Below are positions 25,101-33,070 of a stretch of 64,000 nt of DNA, in pieces (position 1 is the first letter of the stretch; the number at the start of each line of letters is the position of its first letter). The translations under genes were made by a program, and so were the position numbers. The notes beneath the pieces were generated by a model. It was not told the DNA's origin and did not search any database. It was given only the letters and a program-made list of their open reading frames with translations. Source of the DNA: Flaviaestuariibacter sp. (GTDB lineage: Bacteria; Bacteroidota; Bacteroidia; Chitinophagales; Chitinophagaceae); NCBI GenBank assembly GCA_025963645.1, contig JAOQAI010000016.1, positions 1-64,000 on the forward strand, read 5' to 3'.

Positions 25101-26018
25101 ATGAAACGTGTGACCGCTCCGGTATTGAATATAGCTATGGGTGCCGCTTTAGGATTATTGATTGCAGGAAGCTTTGCCTTTATAGAAGAACGCAAGGAAA
25201 TCAAGACCACTCCGAATGAAACGTATGCCACACCGCGTGTTCCTGAGAATCTCTCCTTCGCTGGAGAGAAAGTACCGCTGGAGCGTTGGGATGTCAAAGA
25301 GCGCCTGGACCGTGAACTATTGATCAATTATAACAACAAAGGCAATATTGTTTTCTTATTAAAATCGGCGAACCGTTACTTTCCTCTAATAACAGAAAGG
25401 CTAAAAGCCAATGGAGTGCCCGAAGATTTTAAATACTTATGCATTGCGGAAAGCAACCTCGTCCCTAGCGCTATTTCAAGTGTTGGTGCTGCTTCTTTCT
25501 GGCAATTCATGAGCGGTACGGCGCCGGGTTATGGTCTGGAGGTGAACAAAGAAGTGGACCGCCGTTACGATCTCATCCGGGCGACCGATGCAGCTTGCGC
25601 TTACCTTAAATCCGCTTATCAAAAGTTTGGCTCCTGGACGGCTGCAGCTGCTTCTTACAACTGTGGGCAAGGTGGCTATAATGGACAAGCAACGTTTCAA
25701 GGCACTACCAATTATTACGATCTGCATCTGCCGGAAGAGACCAACCGCTATATTTTCCGCATCCTTACTTTTAAGCACTTGCTTGAAAATGCTGAAAGCT
25801 TAGGGTTTAAGGTAGCCGACGAAGAATTATACAAGCCTGTGCCGTTCAGGGAGGTGACTGTTACTTCTTCTATTGCTAATCTTGCAACATTTGCCCGGGC
25901 AAACGGCACTACTTACAAAATGCTCAGGCAGATGAACCCGTGGTTGCGGGGACGCACTTTACCAGTAAGCGGCGGTAAGAGCTATACAATCAAATTACCT
26001 GCAGAAAAAGGCTTTTAA
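25101..26018 (+). CDS. membrane-bound lytic transglycosylase (MltD-like, GH23)
   Basis: 305 residues from the ATG at 25101 (an in-frame GTG lies at 25095). It cleaves the glycan chains of peptidoglycan. A hydrophobic anchor (VLNIAMGAALGLLIAGSFAF) is followed by the SLT domain with catalytic Glu in YLCIAESNLVPSAISSVGAASFWQFM and the GSWTAAAASYNCGQGG motif. The C-terminus (ANLATFARANGTTYKMLRQMNPWLRGRTLPVSGGKSYTIKLP) is LysM-like. Acts in the periplasm. Confidence 0.88.
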   Translation: MKRVTAPVLNIAMGAALGLLIAGSFAFIEERKEIKTTPNETYATPRVPENLSFAGEKVPLERWDVKERLDRELLINYNNKGNIVFLLKSANRYFPLITERLKANGVPEDFKYLCIAESNLVPSAISSVGAASFWQFMSGTAPGYGLEVNKEVDRRYDLIRATDAACAYLKSAYQKFGSWTAAAASYNCGQGGYNGQATFQGTTNYYDLHLPEETNRYIFRILTFKHLLENAESLGFKVADEELYKPVPFREVTVTSSIANLATFARANGTTYKMLRQMNPWLRGRTLPVSGGKSYTIKLPAEKGF

Positions 26019-26091
26019 AATTGCTCACAGATAGCACAGAGACAGTCTCTTTTCAACTTTTCCTTCCTCGGGTTGTTATCTTTATTCCTGT

Positions 26092-26919
26092 ATGGATGTT
26101 TCTATGAAGCTGCCTGATTTTTCTCAACCCCTGCCCTTTCTCTTAGCCACACTGGCCATTTTTTTAGTGGTGATCGGTCGCTATCTCGCTATCGCAGGGC
26201 TTTTCTATGGCGTGTTTTATTTATGGTTTCCCTTAAAATGGCAACAGCGAAAGATCAATAAAAAAGCCTACAAGCAGGGACAGTTTAAAAAAGAGGTCTG
26301 GTGGAGTACTCTTACCGCTCTGCTCTTTGCGGTTGCCGGCGCTGTTATGGTGGTGCTCTGGCAAAAGGGTTTTACAAAGGTTTACTTGGATATTCAGGAA
26401 TACCCGGTGTGGTGGCTACCTGCGAGCTTAGCCATTGCTATGGTGCTTCACGAAACCTACTACTATTGGCTGCATCGCTGGATGCACCATCCGGCGATCT
26501 TCCGCATTGTGCACAAGGTGCATCACGACTCTAATATCACTTCACCGTGGACAGCATTTTCTTTTCATCCGCTGGAAGGCGTACTGCAAGCACTCTTTCT
26601 TCCGGCCTTGTTGATGATACTTCCGATGCACTTGTATGTTGTCATCATTCAGCTTACTATCATGACCTTTAGCAGCGTCATCAATCACCTGGATATTGAA
26701 GTTTACCCAAAAGGATTTCATAAACATTTCTTTGGCCGCTGGCTGATCGGTGCCACGCATCACTCGCTGCACCACAAGCAATTCAAATACAACTATGGGC
26801 TTTACTTTACTTTTTGGGACAAATGGAAGGGCACGGAAAGTCCATTATATGAGAAATTGTTTAACGCTAAAACAGGTGCTCAATCTGCTGTTGTTCCAGG
26901 TGCAGAAGGCAAGGCGTGA
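26092..26919 (+). CDS. sterol desaturase / fatty acid hydroxylase family protein
   Basis: 275 residues with four hydrophobic segments. A di-iron membrane enzyme: His boxes HETYYYWLHRWMHH, HKVHHDS, and ATHHSLHHKQ, plus a conserved HPLEG and NHLD. Family members hydroxylate or desaturate sterols, fatty acids or carotenoids; the substrate cannot be read from sequence. A TATCTTTA box precedes it at 26077-26084. Its last 40 nt overlap the opposite-strand gene at 26880. Confidence 0.88.
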   Translation: MDVSMKLPDFSQPLPFLLATLAIFLVVIGRYLAIAGLFYGVFYLWFPLKWQQRKINKKAYKQGQFKKEVWWSTLTALLFAVAGAVMVVLWQKGFTKVYLDIQEYPVWWLPASLAIAMVLHETYYYWLHRWMHHPAIFRIVHKVHHDSNITSPWTAFSFHPLEGVLQALFLPALLMILPMHLYVVIIQLTIMTFSSVINHLDIEVYPKGFHKHFFGRWLIGATHHSLHHKQFKYNYGLYFTFWDKWKGTESPLYEKLFNAKTGAQSAVVPGAEGKA

Positions 26920-27332
26920 ATCTCTTTTAACGCACCGCCCTCTTTCTTCCACCCAATCGTATAGCTGCCATTGGTAATGACCACATAGCTTACCGGAACC
27001 GTCATTGTGTAGCGCAACGCTTGTTGCAATACTGATTCACCCAGGCTTACGGTTGGTGCTTTACATTCAATTAACATCCACGGTTGATGCGCCGCATTAT
27101 AAATCAGGACGTCAAAGCGTTTCTTCAGACCATTCAGCACCAGCTCTTTTTCCAAAGCAATTAATGTAGCAGGATAATGCAGTACAGAAACTAAGTAGTT
27201 AACGAAATTCTGCCGCACCCATTCCTCCTCTGTCAGCAAGATCCAGGACTTTCGAATAGCATCAAAAATATAATCCTTTCCGCCCTCTTTTTTCATCCGG
27301 AAATGAGGTTCCGGAAAACGCACTTCGATCAT
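26880..27332 (-). CDS. type I restriction enzyme R N-terminal-like (HSDR_N_2) protein
   Basis: 150 residues. PD-(D/E)xK-like fold: LILLTEEEWVRQNFVNYLV, a helix with LIALEKELVLNGLKKRFDVLIYNAAHQPWMLIECKAP (Asp, Glu-Cys-Lys catalytic-like residues) and VLQQALRYTMTVPVSYVVITNG. Stand-alone copies are widespread in Bacteroidota and their function is unknown; no methylase or specificity gene is nearby, so this is not a restriction system by itself. Overlaps the C-terminus of the hydroxylase gene tail-to-tail. Confidence 0.82.
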   Translation of the reverse strand: MIEVRFPEPHFRMKKEGGKDYIFDAIRKSWILLTEEEWVRQNFVNYLVSVLHYPATLIALEKELVLNGLKKRFDVLIYNAAHQPWMLIECKAPTVSLGESVLQQALRYTMTVPVSYVVITNGSYTIGWKKEGGALKEIHALPSAPGTTAD

Positions 27333-27349
27333 AGGTCAAACCTAATCAT

Positions 27350-27357
27350 TAAATTTG
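27350..27357 (+). promoter_or_regulatory. -7 box (TAAATTTG) 3 nt before the AMP nucleosidase start
   Basis: TAAATTTG matches TAnnTTTG exactly, but only 3 nt separate it from the ATG at 27361. A transcript from this site would be leaderless or begin within the first codons. Confidence 0.4.
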
Positions 27358-27360
27358 TCT

Positions 27361-28131
27361 ATGAAGACAAAACAAGACATTGTAAAAAACTGGCTGCCAC
27401 GCTATACCGGAGAGTCGCTGGGCAATTTTGGAAAGTACATTCTCCTGACCAACTTCAGCAATTACGTACACATGTTCGCCGAATCAACCGGCGCTAAAAT
27501 AATAGGGTCTGATAAGCCCATGCAGTGTGCTACCGCAGACGGTATTACCATCATCAACTTTGGAATGGGTTCGCCAACCGCAGCCACCGTAATGGACCTG
27601 CTGACCGCCATCGAGCCGGAAGCCGTTCTGTTCCTCGGCAAATGCGGCGGACTGAAAAAGCGCAACAAATTAGGCGACCTCATCTTGCCCATCGCAGCCA
27701 TTCGCGGCGAGGGAACGTCTAACGATTACTTCCCGGCGGAAGTACCAGCATTACCAGCCTTTGCTTTACAAAAAGCCATTTCCACTACTATTCGCGAACA
27801 TGAAGTGGATTACTGGACGGGTACGGTCTATACCACCAACCGACGCGTTTGGGAGCATGATGAAGCCTTTAAAGAATACCTGCAAAAAGTGCGGGCTTAT
27901 GCCATTGATATGGAAACGGCGACCATCTTTTCGGTAGGCTTCTATAATAAGATACCAACCGGCGCACTCTTATTAGTTAGCGATTCTCCGATGACACCAG
28001 AGGGAGTAAAGACCGAAGAAAGCGATAAGAAAGTAACTTCCGAATTTGTAGAGCGTCACCTACGGATCGGCATTGCTTCCTTGAAGCAATTGATCAATGG
28101 CGGACAGACCGTACGCCACTTGCGGTTTTAG
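27361..28131 (+). CDS. amn: AMP nucleosidase
   Basis: 256 residues from the ATG at 27361 (an in-frame TTG at 27355 is the alternative). Cleaves AMP to adenine and ribose-5-phosphate. Nucleoside phosphorylase fold: ITIINFGMGSPTAATVMDLLTAIEPEAVLFLGKCGGLKKRNKLGDLILPIAAIRGEGTSNDYFP (base and ribose sites), DMETATIFSVG with the catalytic-like Glu, and ALLLVSDSP (Asp). This is the short Bacteroidota form. A small lipoprotein gene follows. Confidence 0.88.
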   Translation: MKTKQDIVKNWLPRYTGESLGNFGKYILLTNFSNYVHMFAESTGAKIIGSDKPMQCATADGITIINFGMGSPTAATVMDLLTAIEPEAVLFLGKCGGLKKRNKLGDLILPIAAIRGEGTSNDYFPAEVPALPAFALQKAISTTIREHEVDYWTGTVYTTNRRVWEHDEAFKEYLQKVRAYAIDMETATIFSVGFYNKIPTGALLLVSDSPMTPEGVKTEESDKKVTSEFVERHLRIGIASLKQLINGGQTVRHLRF

Positions 28132-28160
28132 GAGTGGCGAGTAGTAAGTCACGAGTAGCC
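28131..28160 (+). repeat. tgagtag-type intergenic repeat
   Basis: A stretch of gtggcgagtagtaagtc and acgagtagcc following amn, one of several purine-rich gtgagtagt-like runs in this window (also 33045, 35056, 35131, 55344, 55461). It begins at the last base of the amn stop. Confidence 0.5.
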
Positions 28161-28190
28161 TAAAAGACGTACGATCTAATTGAGAAATAA

Positions 28191-28577
28191 ATGAAACTTC
28201 TATTCTATAGTTTATTGGTAATGGCAACTGTCAGCAACTATGCTTGCCAGCCTCAAAAGAAGGCAATGGTAAACTGCTATAAAGGGCGCCTCGAAATAAA
28301 AGCCCTTTGCATGAACTACACGATCAAAGTGCTGGACAGTGGCATTGACCGATCCCTGATCGTGGATCAATGGAAGGATGAAAGCACCGGCAAAACTTAT
28401 ACGAATGTGTTTGCGTTAGGCAGCCGCTGCACCTTCCCGGCAAACCTGAAAGAAGGTGATGAATTCTATTTTACTATTAACAATACTCCTAACCAGGATT
28501 GCGCGGTCTGCATGGCGTACTACCCGGTGCCGGAAAAAAAGTTGTCCATTAAAGTGTTGCCGGGGGTTTGCCAATAA
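28191..28577 (+). CDS. small predicted lipoprotein, unknown
   Basis: 128 residues. Lipoprotein signal MKLLFYSLLVMATVSNYACQ (Cys19). Mature part has several Cys (NCYKGRLEIKALCMN, LGSRCTFP, NQDCAVCMAYYP) that could form disulfides. Unknown family. Its stop overlaps the start of the ABC gene by one base (TAATG), so the two are co-translated; whether it is a binding component is unproven. Confidence 0.65.
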   Translation: MKLLFYSLLVMATVSNYACQPQKKAMVNCYKGRLEIKALCMNYTIKVLDSGIDRSLIVDQWKDESTGKTYTNVFALGSRCTFPANLKEGDEFYFTINNTPNQDCAVCMAYYPVPEKKLSIKVLPGVCQ

Positions 28578-30361
28578 TGAGCCAGCCACTGTTACATATA
28601 AAAGACTTCTCGGTACAGTTTGTTACCGAACGGGAAACTACAACCGCCGTCAACAAGATTTCACTGACGGTTAACCGCGGCGAGATCGTAGCTCTTGTGG
28701 GTGAATCGGGTTCCGGCAAATCAGTTACATCATTATCCATTTTGCAGTTGCTTCCTTCACCACCTGCCAGCTTCTCGGGGCAGTTGTTATTTACGTTTGC
28801 AGAGGAGACAGTTGATCTCCTCAAGCTTTCTCCAAAAGCCTTGCAGGAAGTGAGAGGTAATCAGATTGCCATGATCTTCCAGGAGCCCATGACATCGCTG
28901 AACCCCGTGATGCGTTGCGGCATACAGGTAATGGAGGCCTTGCTGCATCATAAGAAATCGATCGGGAAAGAAGCGAAACAGAAGACCATCGAATGGTTTG
29001 CAAAAGTAAAGCTGCCCGACCCGGAAGGCGTTTTTGACAAATACCCCCACCAACTAAGCGGCGGGCAAAAGCAACGCGTGATGATCGCGATGGCGATGTG
29101 TTGCGAACCGGCGCTCCTGATCTGCGATGAGCCCACTACCGCGCTGGATGTAACGGTGCAGAAAACCGTATTGGAATTGATCAAAGACCTGCAGCGCGAA
29201 CAAAACATGGGAGTCATCTTCATCACCCACGACCTGAGCGTGGTAGCCGAGATCGCCGATCGCGTAGCTATTCTTTACAAGGGCGAACTGCTAGAACAAA
29301 ACACCGCTGCTGACTTGTTTAAGTCGCCGCAGCATCCCTACACACAAGCGCTGCTGGCTTGCCGTCCGGCGTTGCACCCGAAAGGACAGCGGTTACCGGT
29401 GGTTGCGGATTACCTGGAAGGAACAAGAGAAAAGGCACAAGAAGACAAGGAAGAAATAAGCAATGCTCAATCTTCAAGGCTCAAGGTTCAAGGTAAGGAA
29501 CAAGGGCCAAGGAACAAGGAAGGAGCAACAAGAAACGAACCTAACGAGAAACAAGAAACGAGAAACAATTCAGTCCTCGTCGATATTCAAAAACTCTCCG
29601 TACGTTTTCCTACCAAAACCAACCTGCTGGGAAAGCACACTGCTTATTTTACCGCCGTTGATGAAGTAAGCCTGCAGATTCACAAAGGCGAAACGCTTGG
29701 GCTGGTAGGCGAATCGGGTTGTGGCAAAACCACCTTGGGAAGAACCCTGTTGCGGCTGATAGAACCTTCTTCCGGTCACATCATTACTAACGGCGTTAAT
29801 ATTACTACCCTTTCGGGGAATTCGACCAAAGCGCTTCGCAAGGACGTGCAACTGGTTTTCCAGGATCCGTATTCCTCGCTGAACCCACGGCTCACTATCG
29901 GCGATGCCATTGCAGAACCCATGCAGGTCCACGGCATCACCACCGCCAAAGAGCGCCGGACCAGGGTGGCTGATCTCTTAGATAAAGTGGGCTTGCCTGC
30001 TGCTTATTCACGACGGTACCCTCACCAGTTTTCGGGTGGGCAACGCCAGCGCATTGTTATCGCTCGTGCCCTTGCCCTTAACCCCACCCTTATCGTTTGC
30101 GACGAATCGGTGTCCGCATTGGATGTGAGTGTGCAGGCGCAGGTGCTGAACCTGCTGAACGATATTAAGGGAGAGTTAGGTCTGACGATGCTTTTCATTT
30201 CCCATGATCTTTCCGTGGTGCGCTACATGAGCGACCGCATCGCCGTGATGCAGAAAGGTAGGATCGTAGAATTGGGTGAAGCCGAACAGGTGTACTCGCA
30301 GCCGGTTTCACCATACACACAAACCTTGTTAAGAGCCATTCCGAAGATCACAATCCCCTAA
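28577..30361 (+). CDS. peptide/nickel-type ABC transporter ATPase, two fused domains
   Basis: 594 residues from the ATG at 28577. Two ABC domains joined by a linker: domain 1 Walker A GESGSGKS, signature LSGGQKQR, Walker B LICDEPTTALD; domain 2 Walker A GESGCGKT, signature FSGGQRQR, Walker B LIVCDESVSALD. This is the DppD-DppF-like fusion of oligopeptide or microcin importers. The linker (about residues 292-335) is low-complexity (EQGPRNKEGATRNEPNEKQE) and encoded by a repeat. Permeases and a binding protein must be elsewhere. Confidence 0.9.
   Translation: MSQPLLHIKDFSVQFVTERETTTAVNKISLTVNRGEIVALVGESGSGKSVTSLSILQLLPSPPASFSGQLLFTFAEETVDLLKLSPKALQEVRGNQIAMIFQEPMTSLNPVMRCGIQVMEALLHHKKSIGKEAKQKTIEWFAKVKLPDPEGVFDKYPHQLSGGQKQRVMIAMAMCCEPALLICDEPTTALDVTVQKTVLELIKDLQREQNMGVIFITHDLSVVAEIADRVAILYKGELLEQNTAADLFKSPQHPYTQALLACRPALHPKGQRLPVVADYLEGTREKAQEDKEEISNAQSSRLKVQGKEQGPRNKEGATRNEPNEKQETRNNSVLVDIQKLSVRFPTKTNLLGKHTAYFTAVDEVSLQIHKGETLGLVGESGCGKTTLGRTLLRLIEPSSGHIITNGVNITTLSGNSTKALRKDVQLVFQDPYSSLNPRLTIGDAIAEPMQVHGITTAKERRTRVADLLDKVGLPAAYSRRYPHQFSGGQRQRIVIARALALNPTLIVCDESVSALDVSVQAQVLNLLNDIKGELGLTMLFISHDLSVVRYMSDRIAVMQKGRIVELGEAEQVYSQPVSPYTQTLLRAIPKITIP
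29458..29570 (+). repeat. polypurine repeat inside the ABC gene
   Basis: Low-complexity DNA of tandem-like caaggttcaagg and ggaacaaggg units, followed by gagaaacaagaaacgagaaac. It is translated in frame as the inter-domain linker. Such runs normally lie between genes in Bacteroidota. Confidence 0.6.
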
Positions 30362-30515
30362 CCAAACCTTTGCCCCTCGCGCTGTTTATCGCTAGTTCTT
30401 TCAGTGGTCAATCGGCAGTTCATTGAGCTGGTTGCAAGCTGTAAACAGCTTCTATAACTTTTATAAGCCCGGTGGGCGATAATCAAAAGGCGACATGCAG
30501 CGAGTGAGGCTAAGG

Positions 30516-30560
30516 TTTTATTTTGAAAGCGGGCCAGTTTGGTTTGTATATTTATTGTGG
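30516..30560 (+). promoter_or_regulatory. sigma-A promoter in the leader shared with the gene at 407
   Basis: TTTG at 30522-30525 and TATATTTA at 30547-30554, 21 nt apart, with TTGTGG after. The block at 30539-30560 matches 357-378 at 21 of 22 positions. The TSS would be near 30562, before the ATG at 30581. Confidence 0.6.
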
Positions 30561-30580
30561 TAAGCCATAACAAACTCATA

Positions 30581-31132
30581 ATGCGGACAGCTTTTATACT
30601 TATCTTATTCCTATTATTGACAATGACTTCTTTTGGACAGCTTCCAAAAAAGGCAATGATAAAAATGGGGGAAAATCCAATTGTATTTTTAGATAGTATA
30701 GAAACAGACATGAGCGAAATGCAAACACTCAATCCTTTTGACATTTCAAACATCAGTATTGTAAAACCTCAGAAAGCAAAAAAGCTTTTGGGCAATAAAG
30801 GTGTTGACGGAGCGATTTATGTAACGACTGTAAGAGCAGCTAAACTTATCTATTGGAATTATCTCAGATTAAAGTCTGACGAGTATGAACGTTGTTTCAA
30901 TACGCCTCAAGCTGACACCACTGCACAATACGTATTAAACGGTGAGGCTTTGACTGACAGTGCTGTTCCAGGAAGCTTGTTTCTTATAAACGACAAAAAT
31001 TTTAAAGCCATAAATATAATTGACAAAGAAGAGGGCAAATATTTGATGGACAATGTAGTTCCTAAACGTTACATAGTTATCATTACTGCTAAACGCCACA
31101 AAGGACTTGTAAAAAAGAAGACTACGACATAG
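30581..31132 (+). CDS. orphan secreted protein with a TonB-plug-like segment
   Basis: 183 residues from the ATG at 30581; an upstream in-frame start at 30539 lies inside the promoter. Signal peptide MRTAFILILFLLLTMTSFGQ. The segment DISNISIVKPQKAKKLLGNKGVDGAIYVTT resembles the plug domain of TonB receptors (ISVLK..A..LYG..GANGVIxxTT) but no barrel follows, so it may be a free plug-like domain. A second TTAQYVLNGEALTDSAVPG block looks like a beta-lysine-type repeat. AT-rich relative to neighbours; its leader matches that of the gene at 407. Confidence 0.65.
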   Translation: MRTAFILILFLLLTMTSFGQLPKKAMIKMGENPIVFLDSIETDMSEMQTLNPFDISNISIVKPQKAKKLLGNKGVDGAIYVTTVRAAKLIYWNYLRLKSDEYERCFNTPQADTTAQYVLNGEALTDSAVPGSLFLINDKNFKAINIIDKEEGKYLMDNVVPKRYIVIITAKRHKGLVKKKTTT

Positions 31133-31174
31133 TTACAGCATACAACAGGCCGTTTGACAATATAGCTATACGAC

Positions 31175-31381
31175 GAGAGTATCCTTCCGATGTGTCTTCC
31201 GGCCTAACTACAAGCCTCTTGCGTGGGACGCATCTACGAACCAAAAAATAGTTTCTCTGCCTAGCCCTTTGAGAGTGTGCATATTGTGCTAACTCTCTCC
31301 TTCCCCGCTGCGTCTCCACATCACGCCAATCGTTCAACGGGATCTGGCGTGGTACACATCGGATGAATTCGGAGTACTCTC
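31175..31381. repeat. 207-bp element bounded by imperfect inverted repeats
   Basis: The left end (31175-31195, GAGAGTATCCTTCCGATGTG then T) and right end (31354-31381, ACACATCGGA then a loop of extra bases and TACTCTC) are complementary apart from the insertion. A second inner inverted repeat (GAGAGT / ACTCTC) lies around 31270-31305. It contains no convincing gene; a frame across it (31122-31388, minus) is an artefact. It could be a MITE-like element or a structured RNA. Confidence 0.5.
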
Positions 31382-31475
31382 CTTCCATCGAAACTCTCCA
31401 CCTCGGGAAGGTGATCTGAGCGACATTTCCTTTTTCACCATCCCTTATCTTCGCCGCTCTTAAGCTTCAAACTAT

Positions 31476-32366
31476 ATGAAAAAAGTAGCAGTTATCGGCG
31501 CCGGCACAATGGGTAATGGCATTGCACACGTATTTGCACAGTCCGGTTTCACCGTTTCCCTGATAGATGTATCGCAACAACAATTGGATAAGGCAGTAGC
31601 CACCATTGGCAAGAACTTCGACCGCCAGGTAGCCAAAGGCTCCATCACCGAAGAAGCGAAGGCTGCTGCCCTTAAAAATATCACCACGTTCACCACCCTC
31701 GAAGAAGGCGTAAGGGAAGCGGAACTGGTAGTGGAAGCGGCTACCGAAAACGTGGACCTTAAGCTTAGCATCTTCCAGCAAATGGATGCGCATGCGCCAC
31801 AGGGCTGTATCCTCGCCACCAACACGTCTTCTATCTCCATCACAAAAATCGCGGCTGTCACCTCCCGCCCGGAGCTGGTGATCGGTATGCACTTTATGAA
31901 CCCGGTGCCGGTAATGAAGCTGGTAGAGATCATTAACGGCTATGCCACTTCAGCGGCCGTCACCACTACCATTGTTGAATTGAGCAAACAATTAGGCAAA
32001 GTGCCGTGTGTAGTGAACGATTACCCGGGCTTTATCGCCAACCGCATCCTCATGCCGATGATCAATGAAGCCATCTACAGCTTGTTTGAAGGCGTGGCCG
32101 GCGTAGAAGAAATTGATACGGTGATGAAGCTGGGTATGGCCCACCCGATGGGACCGCTGCAATTAGCCGACTTTATCGGATTGGATGTTTGCTTAAGTAT
32201 TCTGCATGTATTGCACGATGGTTTTGGCAACCCGAAATATGCCCCTTGCCCGCTGCTGGTAAATATGGTGATGGCGAAGAAGCTGGGTGTAAAGACCGGC
32301 GAAGGATTTTATACCTACACGCCGGGAAGCAAGGACCTGGTGGTGAGTGCGGGCTTCCGTAAATAG
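31476..32366 (+). CDS. hbd: 3-hydroxybutyryl-CoA dehydrogenase
   Basis: 296 residues. NAD-dependent oxidation of 3-hydroxyacyl-CoA, in fatty acid or butyrate-type metabolism. Rossmann start VAVIGAGTMGNGIAHVFAQSGFTVSLIDVS, catalytic His in ELVIGMHFMNPVPVMKLVEII, and C-terminal dimer domain VNDYPGFIANRILMPMINEA, LADFIGLDVCLSI. Length matches the single-domain bacterial enzymes. A TATCTTCG stretch 21 nt upstream resembles a -7 box. Confidence 0.93.
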   Translation: MKKVAVIGAGTMGNGIAHVFAQSGFTVSLIDVSQQQLDKAVATIGKNFDRQVAKGSITEEAKAAALKNITTFTTLEEGVREAELVVEAATENVDLKLSIFQQMDAHAPQGCILATNTSSISITKIAAVTSRPELVIGMHFMNPVPVMKLVEIINGYATSAAVTTTIVELSKQLGKVPCVVNDYPGFIANRILMPMINEAIYSLFEGVAGVEEIDTVMKLGMAHPMGPLQLADFIGLDVCLSILHVLHDGFGNPKYAPCPLLVNMVMAKKLGVKTGEGFYTYTPGSKDLVVSAGFRK

Positions 32367-32371
32367 TTTGT

Positions 32372-32445
32372 GCCGCTAAGACGCAAAGGCGCGAAGTATC
32401 ACAAAGACTTCTTAGCGGCTCTTTCTGTCTTAGCGTCTTAGCGGC
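32372..32445. repeat. inverted-repeat element at the hbd/yigZ junction
   Basis: GCCGCTAAGACGC (32372-32384) and GCGTCTTAGCGGC (32433-32445) are a perfect 13-bp inverted repeat, with further partly complementary sequence between (ttcttagcggct). The sequence is of the aagacgcaaaggcgcgaag type repeated in many Bacteroidota. It lies between converging genes, so it may end both transcripts. Confidence 0.5.
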
Positions 32446-32447
32446 AA

Positions 32448-33044
32448 TCAACACTTCTTCACTTCCACACTTGGCAGGTCTTTCAATTTATCCAAACAGA
32501 CACCCTCAACCGCTTTCGGCACACCGATCACCAGGCGGCAAAAAAGCTGCGCTTCATTCGCCGTTACCGCACAATCGAACCGCTTTACCACCATCATCAC
32601 ATCGTTCATCATTGTATAATCAAACTGCAGCTCGTAAGCTGTCAATACTGGCTTTTGCAGGATCGGTGTGAGTTGTAAAGCTAAGGATGTTACGGTCTTA
32701 TACGCATTGATCAAGCCGGGTACGCCTAACAGGGTCCCGCCAAAATAACGCACTACGATCACCGCGGTATCGGTTATGCCTTTACTATCCAGTTGTCCCA
32801 GGATCGGCTTGCCGGCAGAGCCTGCGGGTTCTCCATCATCTCCCGAACGGAAGGCATTACCATCGGTACCAATGCGGTAGGCAAAGCAATAGTGCACGGC
32901 TTTGGGATGTTCTTCTTTCAGCGCTTTCATCCGCTTCTTAAAATCGTCGGCGCTTTGGATTGGAAACGCATAAGCCAGGAAGCGGCTGCCCCGGTCTTCG
33001 AATTCGGCCACGGATTCTTTTTCAATGGTATTGTAATGATTCAA
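32448..33044 (-). CDS. YigZ/IMPACT family protein
   Basis: 198 residues from a TTG start; no ATG fits nearby. N-terminal UPF0029 (IMPACT) domain with FEDRGSRFLAYAFPIQSADDFKKRMKALKEEHPKAVHYCFAYRIGTDG, RSGDDGEPAGSAGKPILGQL and VRYFGGTLLGVPGLINAYK, then the C-terminal ferredoxin-like domain. Thought to bind nucleic acid or ribosomes; physiological role undefined. Confidence 0.85.
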   Translation of the reverse strand: MNHYNTIEKESVAEFEDRGSRFLAYAFPIQSADDFKKRMKALKEEHPKAVHYCFAYRIGTDGNAFRSGDDGEPAGSAGKPILGQLDSKGITDTAVIVVRYFGGTLLGVPGLINAYKTVTSLALQLTPILQKPVLTAYELQFDYTMMNDVMMVVKRFDCAVTANEAQLFCRLVIGVPKAVEGVCLDKLKDLPSVEVKKC

Positions 33045-33070
33045 GTGGGTGAGTAGTGAGTGGTGAGTAC
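33045..33070 (+). repeat. tgagtagtgag-type repeat between ribD and yigZ
   Basis: gtgggtgagtagtgagtggtgagtac fills the whole 26-nt gap between the yigZ start and the ribD stop. Same family as 28131 and 55344. Confidence 0.45.

Noticed and set aside
26880-27332. Part of a restriction-modification system
   Set aside because: The HsdR_N-like protein is alone; no methylase, specificity or helicase gene is nearby.
30358-30753. 131-residue minus-strand ORF
   Set aside because: Antisense to the orphan gene and its leader, with no recognisable domain.
31122-31388. 88-residue minus-strand ORF across the inverted-repeat element
   Set aside because: Arg-rich, no homologue pattern, and it runs straight through the inverted repeat and into the end of the previous gene.
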